From: Meira nashicola
Lineage: Eukaryota; Basidiomycota; Exobasidiomycetes; Exobasidiales; Brachybasidiaceae
DNA length: 64,000 bases
Direction: 5' to 3'
Assembly: GCA_001600355.1 (NCBI GenBank)
Contig: BCJU01000004.1
Location: 1,302,001 to 1,366,000 of the forward strand
The notes below the pieces were generated by a model. It was not told where the DNA came from. It made no database searches and was given only the letters and a program-made list of their open reading frames with translations. Within the stretch, counting starts at the first letter, position 1. Each line of letters opens with the position of its first letter. This document shows, piece after piece, positions 39,873 through 50,375 of the stretch. The position numbers were made by a program, and so were the translations under genes.

Positions 39873-42266
39873 ATGACATCGGATAGCGAAAAGCATTCAC
39901 CCGCTCAGAGTGATGACGAACAAGCATTTCAAGATGCTGCAGATGGTAGTGGAAATGAACAAGAATTGAACAAGCATGTATCGTCTTCATCAAAATCAGT
40001 CTTGGGAGAAAAGAGTACAGAAGATGAAGTTGAATCACAGTCAACAGCAGATTCCAAAAGTTCACGAATAGCATCAAGCGTGAAATCACTCATGTCAAGG
40101 TTTGAAACAGGAGGTAGTCAAAAGTCTGAAAGTGTTGATACTCCAAAAGGAAAGGCAACCAAGAGTATTGCTTCAAGTATTGACGAAAATGATGGATATC
40201 AAACACTAATGCAAAACGAAGAAACAGTCGAAGGATCAATGGAAGATTCGATAGCATATACGGAAGATTCAACACAGGATTATAAAGGGCACGTTACAAA
40301 TCAAACTATCGATGAATCCACTATACCAACAGAAGATTTTACGAAAGAAAGTGATGTGCAAACTAAAGATCTTGATTCCACACAAATGGCACCATCCGAA
40401 GGTGCACCGTCACTCCTAGATCCAACCGAAACGATATCTAATCCTTTCTCAATGCCATTAACGCCTAATGGAATGGAAGATCATACAGAAAATGCTCCTG
40501 CAACACCTAGAGCTGCTTTGAAGAGGTTTTCAGCGGCAACAATAGATGAAGATTCCGTTGCTGGTACCGTTGATGTGCCTGAGCATTCCGTTACATATGC
40601 TAATCGATTTTCATCAGTATCACTCAGCACGACCCAACCATTCTCATCAAAGAGGAACACAATTAACATTGGTACAGCTGAAGTTCCAATTACTCCAGGA
40701 GAACAAGCTACTGGAAGCTCAGAATTTTTGGCGAGAAATACGGCTAGACTAAGTCTGCACGAAGGTCAAAGACACAGTGGGAATGCAGAAAAACTGAAGG
40801 AAAAGCTGAACGAGTTACGAAATGCACACACTCGTGAACATAGCGCTGGAAGAACGCAAAATGGTAATGATCACGCTAAACAAGGAGGTGGCTTAGAAGA
40901 AGAACCGCTCTTTGAATACGAGAATGAAGATTCAAAAGACTACAACATCAATATCGATGGTCCTCTAGACTATGAGACATCCGAAGAAGGAATCGATTGG
41001 GACTTTTGGGGTGATGTGATGAGCAATTATCAAGATATTGCTCGTACTCAACCTCGCAAATTGAGCAAAGCCATTCAAGCTGGCATTCCAGCAGCTTTGC
41101 GAGGAATGATGTGGCAATTGATGAGCAGCAGTAAAGATGAAGAGATGGAAATCATTTACGCTTATTACCTCAAACAGACAAGTCCACATGAAAAGATGAT
41201 TAGAAAAGATTTAGCTCGTACATTTCCCGGACAAGTTTATTTCCAAGACGGCAAAGGTATTGGTCAAGAGAATTTGTTCAACGTGGTCAAAGCATATTCT
41301 CTCTATGATGAAGAGTGTGGTTACTGTCAAGGTATGCAATTCGTTGTTGGGCCACTCTTGCTAAATATGCCAGACGAAGAAGCTTTCTCTACTTTGGTCC
41401 GATTGATGAAGAGTTACGATTTGAGAGGACATTTTGTGCCCAATATGCCTTCCTTACAACTTCGTTTGTTCCAATTTGAGCGTTTATTGGAAGAGTGCCT
41501 ACCGCTATTGCATAGACATTTGGTCAGACAAGGTGTAAAGAGCTCAATGTACGCCAGTGGATGGATCATGACTTTATTTACCTATCGGTCTCCCTTATCG
41601 ATTTGTTTTCGAATTTTAGACTCTGTCTTTGCTGAAGGAATTGAGGCAATCTTTCGATTTGCACTCGCACTCATGAAAAAGAATGAAGACCAACTTTTAC
41701 AGATGTCTTTCGATGAAGCTGTTCCACTATTGGCCGGCCGAATTTTTGACATTTATAAAAAGGAATCTTTGCAAGATATAGAGGAGGACGGAGCACGCAC
41801 TCCTGACGCAAACCCTAGCACAGATGGCAACGGAGATCATCGATCTAGCATTGCGACAGGTCAGAGCGAGTATAGAGTTGGCGAATTTGTCAGAGATGCA
41901 TTTCAATTCAAGATTACTCCATTCATGTTGGATTCGTATGCGTCTGATTTTGCCGAACAAGTTCGTGTTGCAACTGCTCATAGAAGAGAGATTGAATCAT
42001 TAAAGGTTGAAAATCGTTCTTTGCAAATCCGAGTAAAGAGTTTGGAAGATCAATTAGGAGCCGTTCAACAAGAACATGTTGATTTGGTCAAGAATGTTGT
42101 AATGTCTAAACTTGCAAAAGAAGAAATGGCGGAAGAGTTGATGCGTTATAAAATGATGTATGCTGAAGCAGCTTTGTTGGTCGATCAAAACAACGCATCC
42201 ACTCATTCACAACCCATCTCCCCCTCACCATCTCTTACAACATCTATACGTCAATCGCAATCATGA
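39873..42266 (+). CDS. TBC-domain Rab GTPase-activating protein (GYP5/EVI5-like)
   Basis: 797 residues from the first ATG of the frame at 39873 (MTSDSEKH). About 370 N-terminal residues are disordered and acidic/Ser-rich. A TBC domain follows at about 404-620: GIPAALRGMMWQL, arginine finger in IRKDLARTFPG (Arg about 449), glutamine finger in GYCQGMQ (about 484), YASGWIMTLFTYRSPLS and FRFALALMK. Both catalytic fingers are present, so it should be an active Rab-GAP. The C-terminal coiled coil (about 705-765) resembles Gyp5/Gyl1 and EVI5, which act in exocytic and Golgi traffic. Confidence 0.92.
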   Translation: MTSDSEKHSPAQSDDEQAFQDAADGSGNEQELNKHVSSSSKSVLGEKSTEDEVESQSTADSKSSRIASSVKSLMSRFETGGSQKSESVDTPKGKATKSIASSIDENDGYQTLMQNEETVEGSMEDSIAYTEDSTQDYKGHVTNQTIDESTIPTEDFTKESDVQTKDLDSTQMAPSEGAPSLLDPTETISNPFSMPLTPNGMEDHTENAPATPRAALKRFSAATIDEDSVAGTVDVPEHSVTYANRFSSVSLSTTQPFSSKRNTINIGTAEVPITPGEQATGSSEFLARNTARLSLHEGQRHSGNAEKLKEKLNELRNAHTREHSAGRTQNGNDHAKQGGGLEEEPLFEYENEDSKDYNINIDGPLDYETSEEGIDWDFWGDVMSNYQDIARTQPRKLSKAIQAGIPAALRGMMWQLMSSSKDEEMEIIYAYYLKQTSPHEKMIRKDLARTFPGQVYFQDGKGIGQENLFNVVKAYSLYDEECGYCQGMQFVVGPLLLNMPDEEAFSTLVRLMKSYDLRGHFVPNMPSLQLRLFQFERLLEECLPLLHRHLVRQGVKSSMYASGWIMTLFTYRSPLSICFRILDSVFAEGIEAIFRFALALMKKNEDQLLQMSFDEAVPLLAGRIFDIYKKESLQDIEEDGARTPDANPSTDGNGDHRSSIATGQSEYRVGEFVRDAFQFKITPFMLDSYASDFAEQVRVATAHRREIESLKVENRSLQIRVKSLEDQLGAVQQEHVDLVKNVVMSKLAKEEMAEELMRYKMMYAEAALLVDQNNASTHSQPISPSPSLTTSIRQSQS

Positions 42267-42636
42267 GATCACATTCCATAACAAACGTATCATTTTCACG
42301 AGACACCTCTTATGCTTATATTTCACCGTGAAATGGGGTCATAACCCACTATTTGTAGCATTATCATCATACCTTAATAGCACATCATCATTTCAGAGTA
42401 TTGCAATCCTCAACGTGCGTGTCCCGAATGATTGAACTGTTTGGCAAGTTGCATAAAGGCTTGAAACACGAAAACCTATTATAAGACTTGAAGAGATTTA
42501 CTGTTACCACTTGCTTTTCGTATGCAGGATATTCATGAATAATTGTATCACTCGAGTAAAAAAGATAAGCGAATAGAACGTTCATTTTAAGCGGTCATGA
42601 GGTAAAAATACAATTTTTCGTGTAAACAAGGGAATT
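42267..42636. other. convergent intergenic region
   Basis: 370 bases between the ends of the TBC gene (plus) and the permease gene (minus). AT-rich; presumably two 3' UTRs. I see no gene. Confidence 0.4.
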
Positions 42637-44346
42637 TCAACGGTACTCTTCTTCACGAATGTCAGCTTTCTCAGTTAAAGAAGCATCTTTTTCCGTGTTT
42701 GGAGTAATGCTGCCCGACAAGGTTTGACGGTGATGGGCAACATCAACTTCGGGGAACCATGAATCAGATTCCCATGATTGTGGTTCGTTAAAGGTTTTAC
42801 CGGATGTTCGTACATCGTAAGATCCAGGAATAGGGAAGATTGTGCATAAAAGCAAATAAACCAAACCACTGGTCAAGAAACCGATTGGATAAGCCAAGAT
42901 ATACATTTCTTGAGCTGCCGTAGAAACATTTGCTCCCAAAACGCCAGCGAATCCGGTGACTGTCATTGCGATACCGGAAATATAAGCGGCAAAGGCACGT
43001 AAGTTAAATCCACCAAGGTATCTATAAGGTTGATCTATTTTGGATGTATAAAGAGATTCAACTTGTAAAACACCACGACGAACGATGTAATAATCGCACA
43101 ACATGGTACCGGAAATTGAACTCAAGAATAATGAATAAGCGGAAAGATAAGTTGCGAAAGAATTTGAAGATTTGAGTAAATTCCAAGGACACATGGCAAA
43201 ACCAACGGCAGCAGCAACGAAAGAACCTCTTCGAATTGTGATATAACGTGGAACGATGGCTGCTAAATCGTGACCTGCTGAAAGTGAATTTGCGGCAACA
43301 TTTACACCAATTTGACCAATGATGAAAGCGAAAGAGATGAAGAATACACCTGCACGATCTGCTGATCCGTAAGGATTACGGTTCAAACGTTCACCCAAAA
43401 GATCAACAGGGTTCCAAATTAGTTTTCCGTAAATGACGTTTGAGGATGAAGCAATGATTATACCCAAGAAAGAAGTGATGCTGAATGTGAGGGGAATAGC
43501 AAGCAATTGTGACCATGTAACGCTACGTTTTGACTTTGCTAAACGGGCCACATCGGGAATGTTGACGGCTAAAGTTGCCATATTTGAGACACAGCTCATA
43601 ACGCTTGAAACGAAACCCCAACCAAATACAGATCCAGAGACAGAAGCAGGTGTATGCACAATTGGTCCAAGACCGTTTGCATCTGCGATTGACCATCCAA
43701 AGAAAGCGAAAGCTGCGATAGGAACGATTACTGATTTAACGATAAAGAACCAGCGAACCTTTTCGGGTTTCATATAAACGATTGGCAAAGAAATCAAACT
43801 GAACAAAAAGAATGAAACGAAATCGTACGTCTTGATTCCTTGAGAAGCGTAAAGAGTGTCATGCATGTTGATGTAGTTTGGAGCCAAACTTCTCAATAAC
43901 AATGTAACACATTGACCACCAATCCACGATTGAACTCCGTACCAGATGCAGGCCATCACACTTCGATTAATTGTTGGCCAAATTGCGCCCCAAACGCCGA
44001 ATGAAGAGCGCGCGAGGATGGGGAACGAAATGTGGTAAATGGCGGCAACGCGCGCTGTGATGACGATAACCAAGGAAACAATCGCGTAACCTAAGATAAC
44101 TGCGATCCAAGCAGCATACCAAGAAAGACCAAGTGAAATTGCTAAACTTGAAATCATAAAAGTGTTTAAGTTAAGGCCATCAGAAATCCAGAAAGCAACG
44201 AAAGACCATGATGACCATGTTCTTCTTTCTGGCTCAACAGGACGTAAATCTTCATTATTGAGAAAACTTTCGGCCATTGATTGACCAGGTAAAGGATCAC
44301 TTCCTTTAACCTTGAGAAGTCTGTCAACCCTTCCGAGAACTGTCAT
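42637..44346 (-). CDS. NCS1-family permease (uracil/allantoin type)
   Basis: 569-residue plasma-membrane nucleobase:cation symporter of the fungal Fur/Dal group. The N-terminal signature NNEDLRPVEPERRTWSSWSF leads into the first helix (FWISDGLNLNTFMISS), and about 12 hydrophobic helices follow. GVQSWIGGQCVTLLLRSLAP and the GFVSSVMSCVSNMATLAVNIPDVARLAKS region are typical substrate-site stretches. The C-terminal tail is acidic and Lys-containing, as in endocytosis-regulated permeases. Substrate (uracil, uridine or allantoin) cannot be decided by eye. GATA-factor-like sites upstream (44739-44895) suggest nitrogen control. Confidence 0.9.
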   Translation of the reverse strand: MTVLGRVDRLLKVKGSDPLPGQSMAESFLNNEDLRPVEPERRTWSSWSFVAFWISDGLNLNTFMISSLAISLGLSWYAAWIAVILGYAIVSLVIVITARVAAIYHISFPILARSSFGVWGAIWPTINRSVMACIWYGVQSWIGGQCVTLLLRSLAPNYINMHDTLYASQGIKTYDFVSFFLFSLISLPIVYMKPEKVRWFFIVKSVIVPIAAFAFFGWSIADANGLGPIVHTPASVSGSVFGWGFVSSVMSCVSNMATLAVNIPDVARLAKSKRSVTWSQLLAIPLTFSITSFLGIIIASSSNVIYGKLIWNPVDLLGERLNRNPYGSADRAGVFFISFAFIIGQIGVNVAANSLSAGHDLAAIVPRYITIRRGSFVAAAVGFAMCPWNLLKSSNSFATYLSAYSLFLSSISGTMLCDYYIVRRGVLQVESLYTSKIDQPYRYLGGFNLRAFAAYISGIAMTVTGFAGVLGANVSTAAQEMYILAYPIGFLTSGLVYLLLCTIFPIPGSYDVRTSGKTFNEPQSWESDSWFPEVDVAHHRQTLSGSITPNTEKDASLTEKADIREEEYR

Positions 44347-44968
44347 TGTATGCGCAAGAAGAAGAGGATGAAGAAGAAGGAAGAAAGGAAATTGGGTTGT
44401 GGGGTTTGATGCAAAGAAAACCTGTCTAAACTTGCTGGGGTTTTATATATTTTTGATTATTGAATGGACGTCATAAAGTAAGATTGTAAAATGCACAGAA
44501 TGACATGTCAGGTACATCTGCCTTCCGGCATGAATGCCAAGTGAATGCATTGCCATCAAATCTTCTTTACGATAATTTTGTATGCGGGGGCATTAACGCG
44601 GTTCTTCTTAATTTATTTTAGTTCTAGATTTTAAGATTTAAACCGGCACTTTACCCGCATTTTTTTCTCATTCACGTATCTTCGGTTTAGCAAAATCCGA
44701 AAATTAAAGCCACTAGCCAATCAATATATCATTTTTCAAGATAAGGAAAGATAAGGGACGCAGCGCTTAAAGGCTAGAAGAAATTAACTGAATTAGAGAT
44801 AAAACTGTCAATTAAATTTAGCCGGTCAAGATAGGCGGTAATACACCTGTACATAAATCTGGGCTTAAAAACAATGTATATATTATAGAGATAAAATTGT
44901 ATAATCTATTAATCTAACATTTCTAGAATGAATCCTCTGGTGAATAGCAAACTAGCAGTACATACATT
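44347..44968. promoter_or_regulatory. permease upstream region with GATA sites
   Basis: 622 bases upstream of the permease and downstream of VWA8. AGATAAGG occurs at 44739-44746 and 44749-44756, AGATAGG at 44829, and AGATAAA at 44797 and 44889. These match HGATAR sites of fungal nitrogen-regulatory GATA factors. Confidence 0.5.
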
Positions 44969-47900
44969 CTATTGATCTAACATTGTAGTCAAAATTGACG
45001 ATAAGACTTGAGGTAAGGCTCTCATTTCACGAACTTGATAAGCTTTTCCCGGTAATCTTTTGGCTAATTCTTTTCCTTCATCACCTCTATCAAGACAAAT
45101 AAGAGCGCATTTGACCTTTTCATTAGATTTCATCACTTTTTCTAATGAATTAATCGTAATACCGTATCTTGTCAAATTTGCATCGGATAATGCTATGACG
45201 AAATAATCATCAGCTTCTTGTTTAGAGATATCACGGCAAGACCATTCAATTGCTTCTAAAGTTGAATCTCCAGACATAACATAAGTCATTGTTGCATCAC
45301 TATCACGAAGAACTTTCCATCTTTCACCGATCGATTCCGGTGGCTTTGAGGCTTGCGTCATTTGAACATGACTGCTCTCTCCATGATGTCCAACGATATC
45401 ATAAACGAATTTCTCTTTTGGAACGTGTGAAAATGCTTCCATGATCATTAACATCGTCTTGATTTCACGTTCTAAACGACCGTCATATTGCATGCTATAC
45501 ATACTTGCAGATAAATCTACCAAGAAACGAATTCGTTTAGGCTTTGTTTGAGGTGCACCAACTTCCGGTGGAGCTTCTTGACGACGCTTAAATACCGATC
45601 TTTCTCCCGTAAGTGCATTCGTTAATCTACGTTCATCAAGTTCACCTTCTTGTTGACGTGTGAGCCATGTGCGTTCTTTTGCATTAGCTTGAAGATCGTT
45701 CAAAACATTGACAAGATGTTGAATTTGTGGCATTAATTCCATCTTGTACTTTTGATATGTTGCACCTTCATGTGCGGTCAAGCCTTGATCGGCTAATTTT
45801 TCAGCTAATGCTTTTTGAGCCATAGCACGAGCTTGTTGTTTAATATGATCAGGTACGTCCTTCTTTAAATCTTGACTAATTTGTTTGATTTCATGACCAG
45901 AATAATGTCTTTCATAACCACCTCTACCTCCTAATCCGGCTGTATCACGACCACCCGTACCGCCTTTCCATTGATTTCCTCCATGATGTGGTTTATTTTC
46001 GGGATCTGTTTTACCTTCTTTAGGTTCGGATAAAGATGTATCTTTTCCTGCTTTCTTGGGATCAAAAGCAATCCTACCAGCAACCAAGCCTGCCTTTTTT
46101 TTCTTTTCTTCTGCTCTTTCACGAATTTCGGCTAACGTCAATCCTTCTACTTCCAATCCACGTCTTCTGAGAGTTTGATAAACGAATTTAATAGCTTCAG
46201 ATCTGTGTAAATCAAACGTGAGTGTGTTCAAAAGTACGTCCGTAAGAGATTCGTCGGGATAATTGTGTAAATGACGAACGATGTGAAGCAATTCACGTAA
46301 AGAGTAAGGATAAGTTACTAATCCAGCATCGAATGCATCACGTAAATCATGGAAAGCCAAATCGAGTCTGCGAATTAAATCTTCATCAACGCTAGGTGCA
46401 GCTTGTTTTAAAAGACGAACTTCGGATTCCAGATCAGGATTACCAACAGCATAACAAGAGAATCCTTCACCTAAAACTTCCAAAAATGCATTACCCAAGA
46501 AAGGGAAACCAGGTCTGTTTGCCAAGAGAACCAATCTGAAATCTGGATGAACGACTACATCTTCACTTGCACCTGGAGTATTGTTTGGCCTGACACGACG
46601 ACCGTCAGGTAAAGTTAATTCACCACGTTCAGCTAAAGATTTAAAAACTGCAGTGACAGCAGCAGAACATTTATCTGCTTCATCGATAACTGCAACTCTT
46701 CCCAAACGAATTGCGCGAACTAGCGGACTATCCAAAAATCGTAATTGACCATCTTTTAATTCGACTAATTGTAAAATTTGAGCAACGGTTGAATCACGAT
46801 GCAATTGCATATATTCTCTTGGACGGTTAAGCAATTCAACAATACGATCGATCACTTTATTCTTTCCCGTACCTTGATTTCCCATCAATAAAAGATGTTC
46901 GCCCATCACTTGCAAATCTATTGCAAGATCGCGTAAGATCAAACTTTGCGTATTATTGTTGTAGAATGAGTTACCGAGGTTAGGAATTAGATGTTTTCCT
47001 TGAGCATCCTTTTCGTCTACTTTGTATAATGGTACGCGAACAGCTTCGATATCAGGTGCATTTTGATCATCAAAGATTAAATGACCGCTTTGAATAGAAG
47101 GATCTGCTAACCATTCTTGGGGACGGAATTGGAATGCACCTTCCGCACCTCTAGGACGCAAACCTGTCTCTTCAAGAACTCTTTGCACTAATTCTTTTGT
47201 TGTTCTTGGCAAGAAATCTACCAACAAATTGCGAACTACCAAGGTGTACATATCTGTAGAATCCGGGAAGCGAGCAATACGATTTGCCATACGAATTAAA
47301 GCACGAGTGCCTAATCTACGAGATTTCGATAATCCCAAAGAAGTATCACGGCTTAAAGTACGATAACGTGCTGCAAAAGACAAAAGCAAATCGAGTTGTT
47401 CTTGTGGACAATTTGTTCGGGCTTCAATCACTCTTCTTTCTTCAGCTGATGACATTGGATTAGGTTGTACGAATCCAAACATTGTTGATGCCTCTTCATT
47501 TAGCCAATCAGATTTTGAAGCTGCAGTTGTAGCAATGATACGGAAGCTAGGATCAATTGTAGTAAGTTTGCCTAAGCCAACGTCACCTTTGGTTTCAACT
47601 TGGGGTAATTTACTTCCCGGTAAAGCAGCTCTTCCGCCTAACCATAATTCCATTTGTCTATCTTGTGTAAGTCGAGATAAACTTCCAAGAGTATAACCCA
47701 AAACATCGATACCTGCTAAATGAACGACGCATGCATCTAAAGCACCTCTTAAAAGAGGAGCAGGCTCCCAAGTAGTACTTCCATCTGGAGTAGTTGCACG
47801 TCTCATTACCAATTCTGTTCCACCAATGTCTTTATAAAGCCATAAGCTTTCGACTCGATAACCCAAAAGAGAAGCGAACAATTGAATAGAAGTTGAAGTG

Positions 47901-49720
47901 GAAGATGATGCTTGCATTGCTTGAACGGCAGCCTCATCGTTTGAAGCGCCCATTGCTGATGGCAATAAACAAATATCACGACCTAAAGCGTGTAGTTGCA
48001 ACATTGCACTCAAGATAGAGTATAATCTAGGAGTGATCAAAATTTCACCTGTAGTAGATTGACCATCGTTTAATTGAGGCAAAGATGCAAAAGGTAAAGG
48101 ACCACAAGGTACATTTACACTTGCACGATGACCTGAAGATGCTTGTTCAAACGTGATCTTGGCTTCCCTTTCTCCGATGCGATTTATCTCTACTACTTTG
48201 TAACCGATCATACCCGTACCAATTAGAGCATCTTCACTTCCAATTCCTACACCTTTGTCCAAACCTAAACTCCAAATAAGTTCAGTAGCTAACCTACGCT
48301 TTGCTTTATCGAGGGTGTGTAACATTGGATAACCTGCACCTAAGGCTGTCACTGTTGATGGAGCAAGGGTTGCATCTTCGGCAGGCTTATTTGCATCTTG
48401 TACTTTTTTCAATTGTTGTGCTTCACGAGCTTGAATTTGATCTCTAGTCCTTTCTGGAACAGTTAAAGCACCATCTCTAGGAGCCTTTGTAATGTTGACT
48501 AAATTTTGTTCTTCTTCTGTCAATGTGATTTCAGGAGGTTCAGGCAAGGCTTGTGCCGGAGGAAATCTGGAAATTAAGTCATCCAATAGCGAAAGTGCTG
48601 TAGATGGCACATTGGGCAATTGTGAAGCAGGAGGTAACAGATCCGATCCACGTGCAGCTGCTGCATGCAAACGAAGGAGTGCAGCCCATTCAAAGAATCT
48701 TGTCTTTAATGCTGATGCAAGTTCGGCTGATTGACCTTCCAAGGCAGTGTTAGATTCCAAAGAAGATGGCACGACCCCTTCAACCCACCTTGCTTGATAA
48801 CGACTACGGAAAGGAGGATCTAATGGATTTCCTTTGTAAGGAGGTGTAGGTAATCCCAATGCAATAACACGGAAGTTGGGATCAACAGCTTGAAATTTAC
48901 TTATACTGGAAGCTTTTTGTCCAGTTTTTAGGGCTTCCTCTTGTCTTGCTCTCTCGATTCGATTGGATGGTACAAGACTCGTTCCATCTGGAAGATCTTG
49001 TTCGCGATTCTCTAAGATATTGTTTAGCAATGGAAGTACATTACGTTCTGCTCTTTCAACGCCTTCTAAAATTAAAATTCCTCCTGTCTTCATCGCTCTA
49101 ACAACTGGACCATCACTGTAACTTAAATTTCCACCTTTTTCCAAATTTCTTGTTTGTAATAACTCGGCTTCACCTACATCACGATGTAATGCAACGTATT
49201 CGAAAGGCATTTGCAATAATGCCGCAAATGTGAGAGCTAAACGTCTAGCATATGGTCCAGGTTGGGAAAGCAAAAACATATCTTGACCAAGTGCATATTT
49301 TTTGGCCATCCATTCCAAACTTTCAACAGTGACAGGATCCTCAAGACTGAGCAAGATACGATCATCAGGTAATCTAGATGGATCAATTGGCGCATATACT
49401 GGCAATTCTACTGAAGGTCCCAATCGAAGCGTTCCGAGCAATTGACGTTGTTGATCTTGTTTGCTTTTGTCATCTTGATCTGCTTGAGTGGTGAATGGCT
49501 TTGATGGTATCAGCTGTCTGCCTAAAGCGGCTAACCTTGCCAAACTTGATTGTGTATCCTTCTTGTTGGAAGACATGATGAATGAATTACGAATATGATT
49601 GTAATGAGAGCGTGTATGTAACAATCTTTCCAAACTTTGTACAGCTCGTGTAGAACGATTAAGCTGGTACAATCTTGTTGATGAGAGCGCAAGATTGAAT
49701 GCGCTACCTATCCGATGCAT
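44969..49720 (-). CDS. VWA8: VWA8-like mitochondrial AAA-type ATPase
   Basis: 1583 residues from the ATG at 49720 (MHRIGSAFNLALSSTRLYQL), which begins an Arg-rich, acid-free mitochondrial presequence; upstream in-frame codons have no ATG. There are three dynein/midasin-like AAA modules. The first two have degenerate P-loops (LSQPGPYARRLAL and LPSAMGASNDEAA). The third is intact with Walker A GNQGTGKNKV and Walker B VAVIDEADKCS. A C-terminal VWA domain carries a MIDAS (FLVDLSASMYSM). The human relative is a matrix-side inner-membrane ATPase of unclear role. Fungal copies are patchy in my knowledge, so its presence is informative about lineage. The frame is uninterrupted. Confidence 0.92.
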   Translation of the reverse strand: MHRIGSAFNLALSSTRLYQLNRSTRAVQSLERLLHTRSHYNHIRNSFIMSSNKKDTQSSLARLAALGRQLIPSKPFTTQADQDDKSKQDQQRQLLGTLRLGPSVELPVYAPIDPSRLPDDRILLSLEDPVTVESLEWMAKKYALGQDMFLLSQPGPYARRLALTFAALLQMPFEYVALHRDVGEAELLQTRNLEKGGNLSYSDGPVVRAMKTGGILILEGVERAERNVLPLLNNILENREQDLPDGTSLVPSNRIERARQEEALKTGQKASSISKFQAVDPNFRVIALGLPTPPYKGNPLDPPFRSRYQARWVEGVVPSSLESNTALEGQSAELASALKTRFFEWAALLRLHAAAARGSDLLPPASQLPNVPSTALSLLDDLISRFPPAQALPEPPEITLTEEEQNLVNITKAPRDGALTVPERTRDQIQAREAQQLKKVQDANKPAEDATLAPSTVTALGAGYPMLHTLDKAKRRLATELIWSLGLDKGVGIGSEDALIGTGMIGYKVVEINRIGEREAKITFEQASSGHRASVNVPCGPLPFASLPQLNDGQSTTGEILITPRLYSILSAMLQLHALGRDICLLPSAMGASNDEAAVQAMQASSSTSTSIQLFASLLGYRVESLWLYKDIGGTELVMRRATTPDGSTTWEPAPLLRGALDACVVHLAGIDVLGYTLGSLSRLTQDRQMELWLGGRAALPGSKLPQVETKGDVGLGKLTTIDPSFRIIATTAASKSDWLNEEASTMFGFVQPNPMSSAEERRVIEARTNCPQEQLDLLLSFAARYRTLSRDTSLGLSKSRRLGTRALIRMANRIARFPDSTDMYTLVVRNLLVDFLPRTTKELVQRVLEETGLRPRGAEGAFQFRPQEWLADPSIQSGHLIFDDQNAPDIEAVRVPLYKVDEKDAQGKHLIPNLGNSFYNNNTQSLILRDLAIDLQVMGEHLLLMGNQGTGKNKVIDRIVELLNRPREYMQLHRDSTVAQILQLVELKDGQLRFLDSPLVRAIRLGRVAVIDEADKCSAAVTAVFKSLAERGELTLPDGRRVRPNNTPGASEDVVVHPDFRLVLLANRPGFPFLGNAFLEVLGEGFSCYAVGNPDLESEVRLLKQAAPSVDEDLIRRLDLAFHDLRDAFDAGLVTYPYSLRELLHIVRHLHNYPDESLTDVLLNTLTFDLHRSEAIKFVYQTLRRRGLEVEGLTLAEIRERAEEKKKKAGLVAGRIAFDPKKAGKDTSLSEPKEGKTDPENKPHHGGNQWKGGTGGRDTAGLGGRGGYERHYSGHEIKQISQDLKKDVPDHIKQQARAMAQKALAEKLADQGLTAHEGATYQKYKMELMPQIQHLVNVLNDLQANAKERTWLTRQQEGELDERRLTNALTGERSVFKRRQEAPPEVGAPQTKPKRIRFLVDLSASMYSMQYDGRLEREIKTMLMIMEAFSHVPKEKFVYDIVGHHGESSHVQMTQASKPPESIGERWKVLRDSDATMTYVMSGDSTLEAIEWSCRDISKQEADDYFVIALSDANLTRYGITINSLEKVMKSNEKVKCALICLDRGDEGKELAKRLPGKAYQVREMRALPQVLSSILTTMLDQ

Positions 49721-50375
49721 GCATACACTTCCCAAAACGATATCTCCACAATGCGATGGAAAAGTGAGATTTGAATTATTCAAATGAGAGGTGTCAAAGA
49801 TGTATACAAGAAAGTACCATCGATGATCGTGGGGTAAAGAAAGGTTTACGTATAGAGGAAATCATCTTTACCAATTTCCAACATACCTTACATCCGGCTA
49901 GGAAATAATGCGAGAACCGGAGAATAACTCGCGCAGCGAAAAAAGGGCCGCGTAGCTGGGGTACATTAATTTTAAACCAGAACGTTTTCTGAAAGAATTC
50001 ATTCGTTACATAATCAGCGAGTTAAATTTGGCTTCCTTTGGCTTTTACGTTCATCTACGCGTATCAATCAGTGTTCTCGCCGCCCGCTCTTTGCAGCGCC
50101 CATCTGTGGTGTAGCACTTATTTTGACGCTTTTGTGTAAATTAGGGTCGTTGTGTTAGTTTAAGAATTGTAGGGCGCTAGTACTGCATATCTTTGCCCGT
50201 TGAAGCCCTATTCTGCCAAAATTCCGCGAAATTCGGCTCCTTAAAAGAGCGTGTGTAATTCCACCTATTTTTAAGAATGTATAATTTAAGACTCTGCTGA
50301 CAATTTTGTTATGACAAAAAAATTATACACATTCAACCTCTCACGACATCATCAGTAAATTCAAATTCTAGAGAG
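49721..50375. promoter_or_regulatory. divergent intergenic region
   Basis: 655 bases between the VWA8 (minus) and LCB3-like (plus) starts. It contains one ACGCGT at 50057-50062. No gene is seen. Confidence 0.4.

Noticed and set aside
42160..42435. 91-codon frame over the end of the TBC gene
   Set aside because: It overlaps the TBC C-terminus in another frame and runs into AT-rich 3' flank; no coding character.
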